Part shown: one piece after another, positions 21,280-55,479 of the stretch | Layout of the letters: each line of letters starts with the position of its first letter | Position numbering within the stretch: the stretch's first letter is position 1 | DNA from: Amoebidium appalachense | Lineage: Eukaryota; Ichthyosporea | Assembly (NCBI GenBank): GCA_963693365.1 | Contig: CAVNZM010000009.1 | Coordinates: 5,270,001-5,334,000 of the forward strand | DNA: 64,000 bases | Direction of reading: 5' to 3' | Translations under genes and position numbers: made by a program | Notes under the pieces: generated by a model | What the model saw: only the letters and a program-made list of their open reading frames with translations | What the model was told of the DNA's origin: nothing | Databases searched by the model: none

Positions 21280-23150
21280 TCAGTCACGGAGACTGAGGTT
21301 GGCACGGTGTGTGTCGTGGGCCGGACCAGCCAGAGGCTTGGTGAAGATGTCGGCCAGGTTCTTCTTGGTGTCGATGTAGGTGACAGTGACGTCCCCACTG
21401 TTGATGTAGGTAGTCCTTGGTGTTGAAGTAACGAACGGCAATGTGCTTGGTCCGGTGCTTGATGGTGTTGGAGTGGACCAGAGCAATGGTGGACTGATTG
21501 TCACAGTACACGGGGGTGGGCTCGGTCATGGGGTAGCCCAGCTCCTTGAGTAGATCACGGTGCCAGACAACATCTTGCACGGCAGCATTGAGGGCCAGGA
21601 GCTCGGCCTCACAGGTGGAAGTTGCAGTGATCGTCTGCAGCTTGGAGTGGTAGGTGACGGGGGTGCCTTCGAGGAGGATGACGTACCCAGACGTGGAACG
21701 ACGGGTGGTGGGGCAACCAGCAAAGTCAGAATCCGAGTAGCACTCAAGGATGGGCACCTTGCTGTTGGGGGCCTTCTTTGTGTAGTAGAGGCCGAGGTTG
21801 ATGGTGCCGAGCAGGTAACGAACGACACGGAGGAGAAGCTCCCAGGCAGTCTTGGTGGGCTTGGAGCTGAATCGGCCGAGGTAGCCAATGGCATACGAGA
21901 TGTCAGGCCGGGAGCACCGAGCAACCCACAGCAGCCGGCCGAGGAGTTCACGGTAGGGGACGGTGGTGGGCAGGGATGAGAGGGAGGTCTCGTTGATGAT
22001 GGTGCCCACGGGAATAGGGGTGGCCTTAGGCTTGGCATCGACCAGGTTGAAGTCGGTGATGATGTCCTTGATGTAGGAGGACTGCAGCAGCTTGAGGGAG
22101 TCACGGGTGTACAGCAGTTGGGTGCCGAGGAAGATGTCTGGCAGACCGACCTTGCACTCGGCAGACTTCGTGATGTGACGAACAAGCCCCTGCATGATGG
22201 TGGAGTTCCGTGTGCAGGTGATGATGGCATCATCAACGTAGTTGCCCGAACGGATGATGTGCCCGTTGGGGAACTGACGGAAGTAGACACACGGATCGGA
22301 ACGGAGACGGGTGAGGCCGTGGGCAATGAGAATGGAGTTGAAGAACTCGTACCATGCCAGGGATGCCTGCTTGAGTCCGTAGATGGCCTTCTTGAGTTTC
22401 CAGACTTTGTGTTCATTGCCAGGGAGGATAAAACCAGGAGGTTGCTCCATGTACAAAGTCTCGTCGAGGGGGCTGTTGAGGAAGGCCGTGCTGATGTCGA
22501 GTTGATGGATCTCGTGGTCCTGTTGCACACCGAGGGCAAGCAGGGCACGGACGGAGGAGGACATGACGACGGGGGAAGAGTTTTCACCGTAGTCAACACC
22601 GTAGACTTGGGTGAAACCCTTGGCCACACCACGACCCTTGATCTTGGTGTCACCAGCAGAGTTGAGGACCTTCTCCGTGACAATCCACTTGAATCGGATG
22701 ATGTTGGCATCGGAGGGGGGCTCAACTACGTCGAAGATGTCCTTGTCGATGAAAGCCTTGTACTCGGCAGTGAGGGCAGTCACCACTTCATCACCCTTGG
22801 TGCCAGAGCACAGCTTCTGAATTGACCGGGGCAGCTGAGACACATCAAGGCTGGGTCGGGAGATGCTTACCATAGCCATAGCCGGCCGGGAGGAGAGACG
22901 GGAGGAACGACGGGGAACGGTACGGAGGGGCTCAGGGGCCGGGGGGTTGTCTGGGACAGACACTCGGTGGTCGGGGATGGGGGCCTGGAAGCCAGGGATG
23001 GGTGCCGTGTTGAGGGGGGAGTCGGATAACACGGGGCTGGACGGGGCCGAGTGGAACTCCGGAGACCCAGGACGAACCGGGGTGAGATGACCAGGTACGT
23101 GGTCATTGACGGCAGGGGCCGGCAGCAGGGGTTGCTGACCGGTGGGGGGG
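21280..23150 (-). CDS. pol: Reverse transcriptase and RNase H, copia copy 2
   Basis: Reading leftwards from the C12 run (G12 on the plus strand at 23144-23155), a Pro-rich linker with RPGSPEFHSAPSSP leads into reverse transcriptase: FKWIVTEK, QLDISTAFLNSPL, IYGLKQASLAWY and GNYVDDAI with the catalytic YVDD. RNase H has CYSDSDFAG, STCEAEL and YCDNQST. Near 21405-21415 the frame changes by one base, and the conserved end ADIFTKPLAGPAH is read in the other frame to a stop at 21280. The last shift removes about 40 residues from the RNase H end if not bypassed. It is absent in copy 1, so it is probably a mutation or sequence error. Confidence 0.9.
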
Positions 23151-24985
23151 GGGGGTGGGTGGAGCCACGGGGGCAGGTACACGACGGGGGGAACGACGGA
23201 TAATCACCGACGGAATTTCATCGTCATCGGAATTGGAATTTCCGGAATGCAGGGATGAATCGATTGAGGTCGTCTGATTGGTGGCCTGCACAGAAATCTG
23301 ATTGGATGCCGTGGTGAATTGTGATTCGTCGAAGACGACATCGCGGTAGAGGTTGACCGTGTTGCCACGTAGATTCATGATCTTGTGGGCTTTGTTGGTG
23401 ATATCCCAGCCCACGTAGGTGCCGAGTTTGACGGTAGAGGCCAACTTGTCTCGTTTGGATGCAGGGACGTGTACATAGGCTGGGCAGCCGAACACGTGCA
23501 GGTGGGAGATGTCAGGCTTGACACCGTAGAAAATTTCAAACGGTGTACGGCCATTGGCAGCTCTGGCCGGGGTCACGTTGATGATGTAGGCAGCATGCTT
23601 GAGAGCAGCTCCCCACAGTTTGGGGGAAAGGGAGTCGGCCTTGTCCTGATGAAGGAAGCACCGAACGATCTCCTGCAGATCCCTCATCTTACGTTCAACG
23701 AAGCCGTTGAGTTGGGGGCAGTCAACCGGGGCAAATTCCTGAATGATGCCCTTGGACTGGCAGTACTGCTCCATAGCGTGGGAGGTGAACTCGGACCCAG
23801 AGTCTGAACGGAAGTGGGTCACCACCTTGTCGGGTTGCTTGTCAGTAGTCTCAACCAGGGCCTTGACGTATTCGAGAGTTTCGGATCGATCACGGAGGAG
23901 GTACACGATGGTGTAGCCGGAGGCATCACAGGTACACACGAGGGCCACCTTGTAGCCACCATAGGAGGCACAGGGAGGCTCGAAGAAGTCCATGTGCCAC
24001 TTGGCACCGGGGAAGGGGCACTGGGTTCTGGTGCCGGAGAATGGGGCCTTGGTGGTCTTGCCGGAGACACAACCGAAGCAGTCAGTGGTGTCAGCCACTG
24101 AGAGGGATGAGGGGAGGCCTGTCACGAGGTCACCTCTCACCATCTTGGTGAGGGTGGACAGGGCACGATGGCCGAGACGGTGGTGCCAGAGCTGAGGATC
24201 ATTGTTGACCTTGACGTTGGCTACCAGAGCAGTGACGGTCCGAGGGATGGAGGGACGTATCTCATAGTCAGTGATGAAGTACAGTCCATCTGTGCCTGTG
24301 AGGGAACACACGATGTTGCCACCACGAGTGTAGAGGTATGATGGGAATGCATCCTCATCATCGAGGTGGGCAAGGAGACCCGACTTGGAGGCCATTGAGG
24401 GTGATATCAGGAAGGCTGGGGAGTCGGGTACATAGAGGGTGTTGAGGCTCAGTACTGATGTTACTCCGTTGTAGGTGACGGCCAGGTTGATGACACCACG
24501 GTGATGTGCAGTGACGATGCCGAGGCCGTGGACGTCAGTCGGGGGGCATGGCTCAAGAGTAGAGAAGTACTCTTTTACTGGGCACACGTGGACGTTTGAA
24601 GCCGAGTCCCAGCAGGGGTCCATGGGTAGGGAGGCCGTGGTGGACACGAGGGCAAAATGCACCTCTTTTCCAGACTTGGTGTTGGCACGGTGACGACGGG
24701 CAATTGAGCAGCCAGGTTTGTCACACTGTGTGACATGATGGTCTTCGTGACAGTAGGCACAGTCGAGGGAGCCAGTTGTCTTGGCTCGGGGGGGCTGGTA
24801 ATGACGGTTACCCCCTTTACGTTGGGGGTAGGGTGACCGGGAACGATAGCCGGGGGAACGGGACCGTGAGTAATCACGGTCAACTGAGGGGGATCGATCG
24901 GTGGGACGACCGCGGGGGTGACGGGAGACGGAGCTGTCACGTCGGGGGATCCGGTGTCTGAGGTCGTCCTTGTGAGTACACGGCT
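23150..24985 (-). CDS. pol: Gag zinc knuckle, protease and integrase, copia copy 2
   Basis: In one frame: an Arg/Ser/Pro-rich stretch, a knuckle CAYCHEDHHVTQC (one residue shorter than the standard CX2CX4HX4C), a protease with WDSASN, and an integrase with WHHRLGHR, CFGC, Asp in WHMDFF, Asp in FRSDSGSEF and Glu in NGFVERKM. The protease reads Asp-Ser-Ala where copy 1 has Asp-Ser-Gly. The integrase end has VFGCPAYVHVPASKR, shared with copy 1. The meaningful frame ends at the C12 run, exactly where copy 1 also changes frame. The upstream junction with the Gag start (near 24960-24990) is a separate frame change not shared with copy 1. Confidence 0.88.
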
Positions 24986-25705
24986 TTGCAGGGCACGTGC
25001 TGTTCGGACGGTGGAGGAGGACCCGGACCCAGAGTCGATGAGACCTTCACGGATCTCTGCAGCTCTGATGTCACTGATTAGACGGTTGTAGGTCTCGTAG
25101 TTAATGGTACGACGGAAGTAGTCGGCAATCATGGCCTGGATGTCGGTACAAACTAACTTACGGTTCTTCTTGAGGTGGATGAAGAAGTTATCAACCATAG
25201 TCTTGTGAGGAATGGGCTCTTCGAGGATGTGCAGGGTAGTGCACAGACGGCGTGCCATGGTGAGGTAGGCCGTGACGGTCTTGAAGTCTTTGAGTTCAAG
25301 CTCATGGTAGTCGAGGAGGATTTGACGAGCACGATCTTCACGTTCAGCCGCATAGGTCATACGGAGGTTGTGGAAAGCTTGGGCAGGTGACACATCATCG
25401 TGGATTTGACCAGAGTTATACAGCTCATCATTGGAGACGAGTTGAGTAAACATCTGTTCAAGGAGGTTGGAAGCCTCGGTGTAGGCCTCCTCAGTGTCGT
25501 AGCCGTGCCACTCATTCTCGTCGGAAGGGTCGACCCACTCGGGGGCCTTGATGACGGGCACTAACTTGGCCGCGGTGGTGGTACGTAGGTACCGGAAGAT
25601 GACGGGTTCCCACTCATAATAGGTGAGACGTTTGCCGGACTTCTTGTCCGTGGTGTCATCCCCTTTCCAGGGGGTGAGGTTGAGATACGCAGGTTTCTCC
25701 GACAT
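24960..25705 (-). CDS. gag: Gag amino-terminal region, copia copy 2
   Basis: ATG at 25705 (MSEKPAYLNLTPWKGDD) follows the 5' LTR by about 118 bases. The helical capsid block includes LLDYHELELKDFKTVTAY and NRLISDIRAAEIREG. It aligns with copy 1 Gag across the place where copy 1 is interrupted by TGA, showing that the uninterrupted frame is the ancestral state there. The frame becomes meaningless near 24970, and the Arg/Ser-rich and knuckle region continues in another frame. Confidence 0.85.
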
Positions 25706-25810
25706 GGTGATCAATCAGTCAGATGCTGCGTGAGAGAGGAATCAGATCGGTATTCAAATTTGAATATTTTTGATTGCAGCGAGAGTATGTGTTGCGAGAG
25801 CGTGCGAAAA

Positions 25811-25823
25811 TGGGCCTTTAACC
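25811..25823 (-). promoter_or_regulatory. Probable primer-binding site region, copia copy 2
   Basis: GGTTAAAGGCCCA directly follows the 5' LTR in element sense. It shares GGTTA and a GCCC core with copy 1 but not the bases between. The tRNA is not identified. Confidence 0.35.
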
Positions 25824-26577
25824 TGTTGTTTTGTACGGGTCTAAGGGAGCAGAGTGCACAGAGGTGTCATGTAAAACACGACTAACACATTAATGAGAGG
25901 GCAATCGGAGTTGTTCACGAGACATTGAAAGATTTCAAACAACAACTGAATCTTTATTGTGCTCTCGGTTCCTTTTGTACTTGCGACTTATCACCTTATC
26001 ACAACTAAAGAGGGAGAACCAATCGGTTCTATCAGAAGATAGAAAAACACATTCCGACAGAGCATACGCATTCCAACTTCCGATTAAACTAAAGTGTAGA
26101 AACTCTTACTTAAATAAATTAAGTAATTATACATCTAGTCACTATTAACTCACATATATATTTATGTTCGTCTCTATAAAGAAACTTATTTAAATACATA
26201 TATTTCCTAACAGTCGACACTCTCAAAGTGAAGACACTTTGCAATAAACCGAATTCCATATATATCTATTGTCCAATCACAACACACATATTAACAGACA
26301 GGAATGCACAACACAATCTACAGATGTACTCGCTCGCGACTATTGGCGAGCCATCCTTTTGAGAACAAAACTAGGCCATTTTGAAATAAAGGAAAGACAA
26401 CGAGTGAGGCTAGCCAATCACGCTACCTCTCAGATAAACAGAGGAGAGCAAACAGAAATAAAAACACAATAAGTTCTTATCAGGCAAGAGAGCCAGGTGT
26501 GCACAGATCTACAGATATCTGTGCCCACAGAAACAAGGGAGAGAGAGATACGGGGGGGGGGGGGGGGGGGGGGGGGG

Positions 26578-26653
<76 letters not shown>

Positions 26654-26745
26654 ACAAAGAGGGAAAGCAGACACGAATACAAACAAGCTAGGACACATAC
26701 ATACTTCAAGGCTCTTGCTGTCATACATGGTGACGTATTCCAACA
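25824..26745 (-). repeat. 5' LTR of copia copy 2
   Basis: 922 bp, near-identical to 19630-20552. Differences are a missing CTA near 26725, ATAT shortened near 26288, and longer G and GA runs. Confidence 0.93.
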
Positions 26746-28250
26746 GTTTGGGCCTTCCGTGCAAGTCTATGCCCCGTCTCCTTCCATCTCCGTCGCTGAA
26801 TCCTTTGATGACTATTATGCTTCCCTATTTTCGCTTCCTAACGTGTCCACGGTTCCATCACCGCCCGCTGGCCTCTCCCAGCCGCCGAGTTGGGAGCCGG
26901 ACCGATCATTCCCGGGCACTTTTCACAGTTATTTCAACTCTTCGGCTGTTTTTGGTGCTATACGGGCGTTAAAACCCCGCAAAGCGTGGGGGCCGGATGC
27001 TCTTCCTCCCGTGCTTTTCAAGGTTCTTTCTCCCGTTCTTCCGCCCCGTAATCGTGCAGAGTCCTCCCCGCCCCCGCCTTTTGCTGTCCTTCTTAGTGAG
27101 TTTTTTCCGGCTTTTTTCGAACTCGGGTCACGGTTTAGTCCAAATTCGTGGCTTGACACAATCGTTACGCCCGTTCGTAAGAAGGTATCGCAGGGGCCGG
27201 GGTCATTAACGACTTTCGTCCCGTCACACTTACCAACGTTTTTTGTCGGCTCTTCGAGGGTTGCATGCTTCGCGCGTTTAACACCGACGATTCTTTAAAC
27301 GCCGTGTTCCGTCTTTCTTCCCTTTAAGGAGGCTTTCGTCAATGCCTATTCGTGTTATACCCACAGCCTGTTACTCCATGAATCCATTACTTCTGGCTCT
27401 CCACGCGTTGCCTTCATCGGCCTTAAGAACGCCTACGACACCGTACCCACTGGCTTGTTATGGCATAAGTTGGCTATGCGGGGCTTACCAGCCCCCTTTG
27501 GCCGTCTTCTGCAAGCGCTGTTCGATACCACTCGCGGACGAGCGGCGGTCAATGGAACATTAACACCTGGTTTTTCCCGTTCTCGGGGTCTTCTGCAGGG
27601 GTCCCTCCTGAGTCCGTTGTTGTTTGACGTTTTCATTGACGATTTAGCCTGCGCCCTCGAAATCTTTGGCCAACTGCATACCCGCCGTGTACCGGGTCTC
27701 CTTTTTGCGGACGATATTGTTCTTTGTTCCTTAACCGAAGATGTCATGCACCAGATGCTTCGTCAGGTGGATCAATGGTGCACCGAGAATCCGACTCATG
27801 ACAGTCGGAATAAGTGTGCTACTTTTTCGGAAAACGCTTCGTTTCGATTGGCCAGTCTTCCTATTCCTGTTCAGAGCACCTATGACTATTTGGGTATTCC
27901 TTTTACTGCACGGGGTAATGATTTCCGCAAGCTCCTCACGGCACGGATCGCTCGTGCGAAGGGTAAGCTTCACATCGTGTCAAATATGTTTCAACGGGAG
28001 TCTGTGATCCATCCTGCAAACCTTCTTCTCTACTATAAAACTTTTTTACGGCCGACTTTCGAATATGGACTTCCGCTATTCAAGTTGGCTGCGCCCCACC
28101 TCGCGAGGTGGCCGTGGCGCTGCAAGAGTTCGACGATTTTCAGGGTACTGTGCTGCGCACTTTGTTTCGTACTCGGTTTGTGCCTCCCTTAATCAGTATG
28201 TTTGGATTGTCGTCTGCTGTTTGTCGTATGGAGGAATTGTCGCTTCGTAA
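26746..28250 (+). pseudogene. LINE reverse transcriptase domain, frame-broken
   Basis: After the copia insertion coding resumes with a linker (YYASLFSLPN, ALKPRKAWGPDALPP near 26960, the usual KxPGxDG-like block) and WLDTIVTPVRKK. A frame-broken stretch follows, then from 27455 the palm region with SRGLLQGSLLSPLLFD, and LFADDIVL (near 27704), the catalytic F-A-D-D box. YDYLGIPF and a thumb region ending in FLRPTFEYGLPLF come next. A shift near 28080-28100 ends the long frame. This enzyme would copy LINE RNA at the target nick. The broken frames mean this copy is dead. Confidence 0.8.
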
Positions 28251-28689
28251 GTTTTTGTTTTCATTTAGTTAGGATACCTGATGGTCACCCTCTTTATGCT
28301 TTCTTTCCCCCCCTCCCTCCATCCCTCTTCCCCCCCAATTCACCAACGCTACCTCTGAATGTCCTCAGCCTACCCTCTTTCAACCTGATTCTTCCTCTCG
28401 CTATCTCACTCCCTCTTTCTTTTCTCTTCCTGTTTTTTCTGCCTTTTCAAGTTATTACCATACGCAGGTAGTACAAGTTTCTTTCTCGTTCTGATAGAGA
28501 AATCAAAGGTAAAACTCAGTCGGCATGTGTTATGTTCCTTAGGCAACACCGTAGTAACTGATCATTATCGCTTTTTGTGAGCTTTGGCAGGATATATTTC
28601 TCCTGCTGTACGTATGGACAACCACCCTAGTAGTTATTAAGTCTGTATGGTGCTCTGATGTTGATATTGCCTGGGAAGAAGTTGTGCAG

Positions 28690-28953
28690 CCTGAGTAGTG
28701 GCGTTGTAATTTTTGTTTCCATCGCCGCTGGTGCCACTTTTGTGCTGAACTTTTTAATTGCAAGCATGTTGATAGGTGTGAGTTTTTATGTCGCGTTTTA
28801 CCTCTTTCCTTACGGGTGTCTGCTACACTGGCTGGCAAAGTGACCACTTTAGACTTTTCGTTGAATTCTGTTGGTCGTCACATTGAGTATTTATATGATT
28901 TTCACACAGTGGTCAGGTATCTCAGTATGCACTTGTTACTGGATAACTCGTGA
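28690..28953 (+). pseudogene. LINE carboxyl-terminal cysteine-rich tail
   Basis: In one frame ending at TGA 28951-28953 there are seven cysteines, six of them in the spacing C-x2-C-x5-C-x2-C-x5-C-x5-C (CNFCFHRRWCHFC and onward), then a Leu-rich tail. Zinc-binding tails of this kind are common downstream of LINE reverse transcriptase. An in-frame TAG just upstream separates it from the preceding coding. Confidence 0.5.
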
Positions 28954-29109
28954 AGTTTTTATTGTCTTCTCAGTATGCCGTGCATACTTGCATATCTTCC
29001 CGTTGAATAAATCCAGTCAAAAGAAGAAAACAAATACACACATATGCATAACTTTGGGGTTGGGGGGGGGGTTCTCAGATACCCTGCCAGTTCCCGTTTT
29101 TTTTTTTTT

Positions 29110-29157
<48 letters not shown>

Positions 29158-29247
29158 AAGACTGAGCAAGGCCTCTTAGTTGGGTATGGGTATGAGCCAA
29201 GGTACAAACAAATCTGCAACACCATGTTCTTTGCTGAGAATCGAAAT
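28954..29247. other. LINE 3' end and T/G tract
   Basis: AATAAA near 29006 and an A-rich stretch may mark the LINE 3' end. A T19 run followed directly by a G37 run lies at about 29099-29156. Confidence 0.5.
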
Positions 29248-29376
29248 GCAAAGCAAAGGCTATAGCCCCGGCGGGGTCGTGGGTGTAACGGGGATTAGTA
29301 CTGTGAGTTGCGCTCTTGAACAGTTTATTCCATGAAGGCTGAAGTTCCATGGGCTGGTTGGGGAAGGGGGCCCCCG

Positions 29377-29427
<51 letters not shown>

Positions 29428-29577
29428 AAAGCAGTTGGTTTATATGTTCGCCGACGTGCAAAGCAAAGGCTATAGCCCGGCGGGGTCGTGGGTGTAACGG
29501 GGAATAGTACTGTGAGTTGTACTCTTGAGCAGTTTATTCCATGAAGGCTTCCATGGGCTGGTTGGGGAAGGGGGCCC

Positions 29578-29611
<34 letters not shown>

Positions 29612-29646
29612 ATTTAAGCAGTTGGTTTATATGTTCGCCGACGTGC
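29248..29646. repeat. Tandem duplication of a 210-bp unit
   Basis: Two units, 29248-29457 and 29458-29646, share GCAAAGCAAAGGC at the start and TTCGCCGACGTGCA at the end. Each contains a large G-run after GGGGGCCCCC. Each also carries TTTATT (29324, 29533), which is AATAAA on the minus strand and so could serve as poly(A) signals for NFRKB, whose stop is at 29914. Confidence 0.85.
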
Positions 29647-29913
29647 ATGGTTTGCAATGATCAAACTACTCGAAGCACGGCCCCGATTAAGCGCAACGTG
29701 GCATCGAATCAGTCAGCTAAGTTGCTTTCATTTTCGCTTTCAATATAGCTTTACACCTCCTGTACAACCGTAAGCGAGTCAATAAGACCAGTAAGCGACT
29801 TTAACATGATGACACGACAATTAGGGACAACATAACACATTCATACAGGTTGTACCGCAGAAACCACACACATTTCCATTCTTCATTCATAGATTTTCCT
29901 TCCACAGCAAGTT
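29647..29913 (-). other. Probable 3' untranslated region of NFRKB
   Basis: No gene. It lies between the NFRKB stop and the first downstream AATAAA on that strand (29538-29533). Confidence 0.45.
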
Positions 29914-46334
<16,421 letters not shown>

Positions 46335-47414
46335 GGTGCTAAAAAGCTTCGTTTGTAAATAGGTTACTATTGCAGTTACAAACACGCTCGAAGAGAGTTG
46401 TGACCTTCAAAGGTTGACACGCACGAGGTTTCTAAGCTTATGCGTTCAAACAGGTAAGCCCGACCAATCTGATCAACCTCACTCGGCAAGTGGTAACCAG
46501 ACTTAAGTTACGTCGCCATGGAGCATCCGTTGTCCGTCCACGGCAGAGCTGGAATTGCTCTTAGCTTGCCTATCAGCAGCTAAATTATGGTGCTCTTCAG
46601 CTTTATGGCCGTAATTAAGCGCTGAGGCAGGCTTTACATTATAAAAAGAGCAACATGCATGTTCGAAATTATACATTTCCTCACTTCATTCAATGCAGGC
46701 CCTTGTGACGTTGTCAGAAAATCAGCGGCTGAGCCACTTTTTAGTTTTGATAGCGCAAACATTGGCGGGATAATTATTTGTGTAAATGTCATACACAGGA
46801 ATACGTGCCAGTCCGGTAGTCGATCTAACATTTCGGATCAGAGATCTGTATCAAAGATCGGTTCGTAGAAGAAAAAACCCGGCTTGAACCGTTGATTCGA
46901 ACCTTCCAAAGACTCCATATTTGGCTCTTCTCACTTCCAACCCTAAACCCAACAGCTGGCAGGCCTTGACTCGCGCCCGGCGCCTCCGAGCGCGGGCTGG
47001 TTTGAATGTGACTGACAAAAAGGCGTTTACTTTTATATGTATACACCAGCGTTGCAACAGCAAATAATAGCTTTTAGAGAGGTATGTTTTTGAGTTAGCT
47101 TTTTATAAGATACTTACAGCCCGTAGGGAGTCAGAAACTGCCAGCGTATCGCCATTCCAAACCAAGTCCGCCAGCCAGTGGCAGCCACTCACTCTCTGCC
47201 AGGCACAGCTGCGGCAGCGGCTGGTGATGGGCGGAAACCATGCGGAAATTGAGCAGGAATCAAGCGGAAAATAGCTCACCCGAAGGATGACTCTAAGCTT
47301 GTGGCTATTCCGGACCGCGAGGTCCCGCGCGCGGCATGGTTGTGAAATCCGCTCGCTCACTTTTTGCTGCACACGGTCCCTCCTCCTTTGTATCAGGCAG
47401 CTCTGTCACCAAAG
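46335..47414. promoter_or_regulatory. Divergent intergenic region between NFRKB and ATP1
   Basis: 1080 bases separate the NFRKB start (minus) from the ATP1 start (plus). It is free of the long G/C runs that fill introns and spacers elsewhere. ATTGG/CCAAT pentamers occur near 46464 and 46759. I see no TATA box at a convincing distance. It may hold two independent promoters or a shared one. Confidence 0.45.
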
Positions 47415-52874
<5,460 letters not shown>

Positions 52875-53992
52875 GTAGTGTAGTGTGTTAGGGTTTGTGC
52901 CGCAGGTGGCCCTGGTGGCGCCGGCCTAGGCATGAAGCTGGCTAAATATATGATGATGTGTTCTGTATGATGCCCGTGTATGATCAATAAGAAGCGCCTC
53001 AGTGTGCACTCTGGGTCTCCGTGTGCATCGACAGTCCGGAACGTGTGTGTGGTCGAGTGCTGGCAACACTTGCCGAGTTCTCGGTTCCTTGACCATAGTT
53101 TATACATGAATGATGAATGTTTGGCTTCTCTGCCCAAGACTCCGTGTGTACATTTTTCTTATTTGTATGCACATTTGGCTCCCTCTTGTGCTTTTCGTGA
53201 ACCAGCCCCATTTGTCATATTGCTTTTCATATCCCGTCGAAGTTGGACGACGGAGCCACGGTAACGGTGTGGACGTGCTTATTCGAACTTTGCGCGGTTT
53301 AGATTGGCAATGGGTGAGCATGATATGACAGCGTTTAAAAAATTTACCTTTCTGTAAAAGCACCGTCGACGAATCATAGTGAACAAACAAAACCAAAACA
53401 GATCACAAAATTTTATGCAAAATCAATCTGTTACCCAGGAGACTCTACTTCCCGCCAATCGCGAACGACAAGCGATATCATTGGCTGTGAGCCTTTCAAT
53501 ATAACTATTACGTCACACTGGACTTGAGTATGATGACGCGATCGAAAGCAAGACCGTGAAATCGCAACCTTTGCATAGTTGCCACACTTTGAATAACACA
53601 CTCCATGTTTGAGTCTATAAACACGGTTATTGGTTAGAAGACTATTACGCTAAGCCGTAGCGGCTCACTTTGTAATGTAGGTGCCTATAAGTCTTCTGTA
53701 TTTAAAATCTTGCCGTACAGCACCGTGTCCAAATTTATGGATGCAGCTCAGACCGGGCCTTACTTCAAGCGGGCAGTGCCACTGGGCCGCAAAACGATTG
53801 TGCATACTAGTAAACAACAAAACACGTCCACTACAAGGTACCTGTACAGTTGTAAATTCCGTGTTTTAGTTGCATGGTAGCTGTGACTTTCGTCGAAACA
53901 TACCATATTGTTTTGATAGCAGCAGTTGCAACTGTGTTCGTTATGCGAGCAGATAAAACCACTGGTGGGGCTTTCCCCAGTCAGCCGACAAG
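52875..53992. promoter_or_regulatory. ATP1 3' region and ATG2 promoter candidate
   Basis: A variant poly(A) signal AATAAG lies at 52986, 112 bases after the ATP1 stop. Nearer ATG2 are CCAAT at 53455, inverted CCAAT (ATTGG) at 53480 and 53629, and TTACGTCA, a CRE/ATF-type octamer, at 53508. These are sequence matches only. No coding region is seen. Confidence 0.4.
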
Positions 53993-55360
53993 ATGTGGAG
54001 GTCAGAGGCGCTGCAAAAGCGCCTGGCTAAGTTTGTGCTCGAACGGCTGCTTGGACCGTACCTTGTGGAGGAGTTAAATATAGAACAGCTGCAGCTGGAT
54101 CTCTCAAGTGGCCGACTGGAGCTAAAGGACTTGCATCTCGATGTCAAGGTAAACACGCACCGTTTCTCTCGAACTTTTTTTTTTTTGAGTTTCAGCTTAG
54201 ATGCGTGCGTGTACTTGGCTTCTAATATAGCGGAAACCCAAGTGCTAAGTGTATGCAGGACGTAGATAAAGTGAATGTGCTGCTGCTTTGACATTAACGC
54301 AATGAGTTCCCAGCTGCATCTGAATTAGATGTGCTGCTTTGAGGCTGCGGTAAACGAGAAACGGATGATCACATATCTTTGAAACACACAAAGCAGACAA
54401 CTGCACGCTAGTATCCTACTTCTTTTCCTGTTGCTTTAACACGGTTGCAGCCGGTATTTTTTTTTTTTTTTGTGGCGGGGGGGGGGGGGGGGGGGGGGGG
54501 GGGGGAGGGGGGCGGGTTGGGCCGGGGAGTACACCTCTGACAGGCAGGCACCCCTTATGGCACACACGTCCACATGGCAAGATGCCATCGCATGCTCAAA
54601 GTCCTTGCTTGGTATAGTCTATAGAAGTTTGTGCGGCGGGCTTTCACCAAAGATCTAGAAAGAAGGGGGCACAAATCTTGGCTGTGCTTTTAGAAGCCCT
54701 GCACTTGTTGCAGACAAACGACGGTTTTTTGTGGAACAAGCATACTTTGGCTAATGGGTTGGTTTTATTTATCTGATATTTTGTAAAGTGAGAAGTCTAA
54801 GAGTTCATGCGCACCTACCAGCTTTTGCTTCTGCGATCTTCCGATTGGCTGAACGGTGACACTGTGACACAAGATCTATCCTCCAGTTCACTTGGTTTGC
54901 CTGGATACTTCCTGCTTTGAAGTGGCAAGGCTTGGGCCATTTCAAGATCTGCGCATGTCGTCATGGCATGGTTTCTGATTCTCTTGTGTTTTTCTTTCGT
55001 TTTTTTTTTTTTTTTTAGGTGCTGAACAAGCAGATTCTGGGCACGCCCTTTCTTGTCAAGTCTGGGCACATAGGCAGTGCCCAGGTGACCGTGCCCTGGA
55101 GGGATCTGCTTGGCGGCCATGTGCGGATGCATCTGGCTGGCCTGGACGTGTGTGTGGTGCCAAGGGCACAGGCTGACCCTGATCTCTGTAATACCCCCCC
55201 CCCCCCCCCCCCCCCCCCCCTCCCCCCCACTCCCACTCCCCCCCCCTCCTCCTGTCCCTCCCCGCACCCCCCCCCCCCCCCCCCCACCCCCTCCCCCTTC
55301 CTTCCCGCACCCCACCCAACCCGAAAGGTAAGGGTGGTGGCTTTTTTTTTTTTTTTTTTT

Positions 55361-55406
<46 letters not shown>

Positions 55407-55441
55407 CTTAAGGGAAACACGTGTTCATTGGTCCCTTATGC

Positions 55442-55479
<38 letters not shown>

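Larger units (their letters stand above)
19630..26745 (-). mobile_element. Ty1/copia LTR retrotransposon, copy 2, nested in the LINE
   Basis: This 7116-bp element runs right to left. Its 5' LTR is 25824-26745 (922 bp) and its 3' LTR 19630-20552 (923 bp). Flanking GTTTG repeats at 19625-19629 and 26746-26750 are the target duplication. The two LTRs differ only by a few substitutions (for example near 20223/26414), a 3-base and a 2-base indel, and G-run and GA-run lengths, so it is young but slightly older than copy 1. The coding region has gag, protease, integrase, reverse transcriptase and RNase H with catalytic residues intact, but three frame changes. It interrupts the LINE between endonuclease and reverse transcriptase. 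Confidence 0.95.
18384..28953 (+). mobile_element. Decayed non-LTR (LINE) retrotransposon, split by a copia insertion
   Basis: Left arm 18384-19629 carries an apurinic-type endonuclease, and right arm 26746-28953 carries reverse transcriptase and a cysteine-rich tail. The arms belong together because the target duplication GTTTG (19625-19629 and 26746-26750) brackets the copia element and coding sequence resumes on the far side in the same order and strand. The LINE part totals about 3.5 kb. Several frame changes and stops in both arms show that it was already decaying or has decayed since. AATAAA lies at about 29006, followed by an A-rich end near 29020-29040, which may be its 3' end. Confidence 0.8.

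Noticed and set aside
21526-22725. 399-codon minus-strand frame overlapping copia copy 2 reverse transcriptase
   Set aside because: Ser/Pro/Thr-rich alternative-frame shadow of the YVDD-containing frame.
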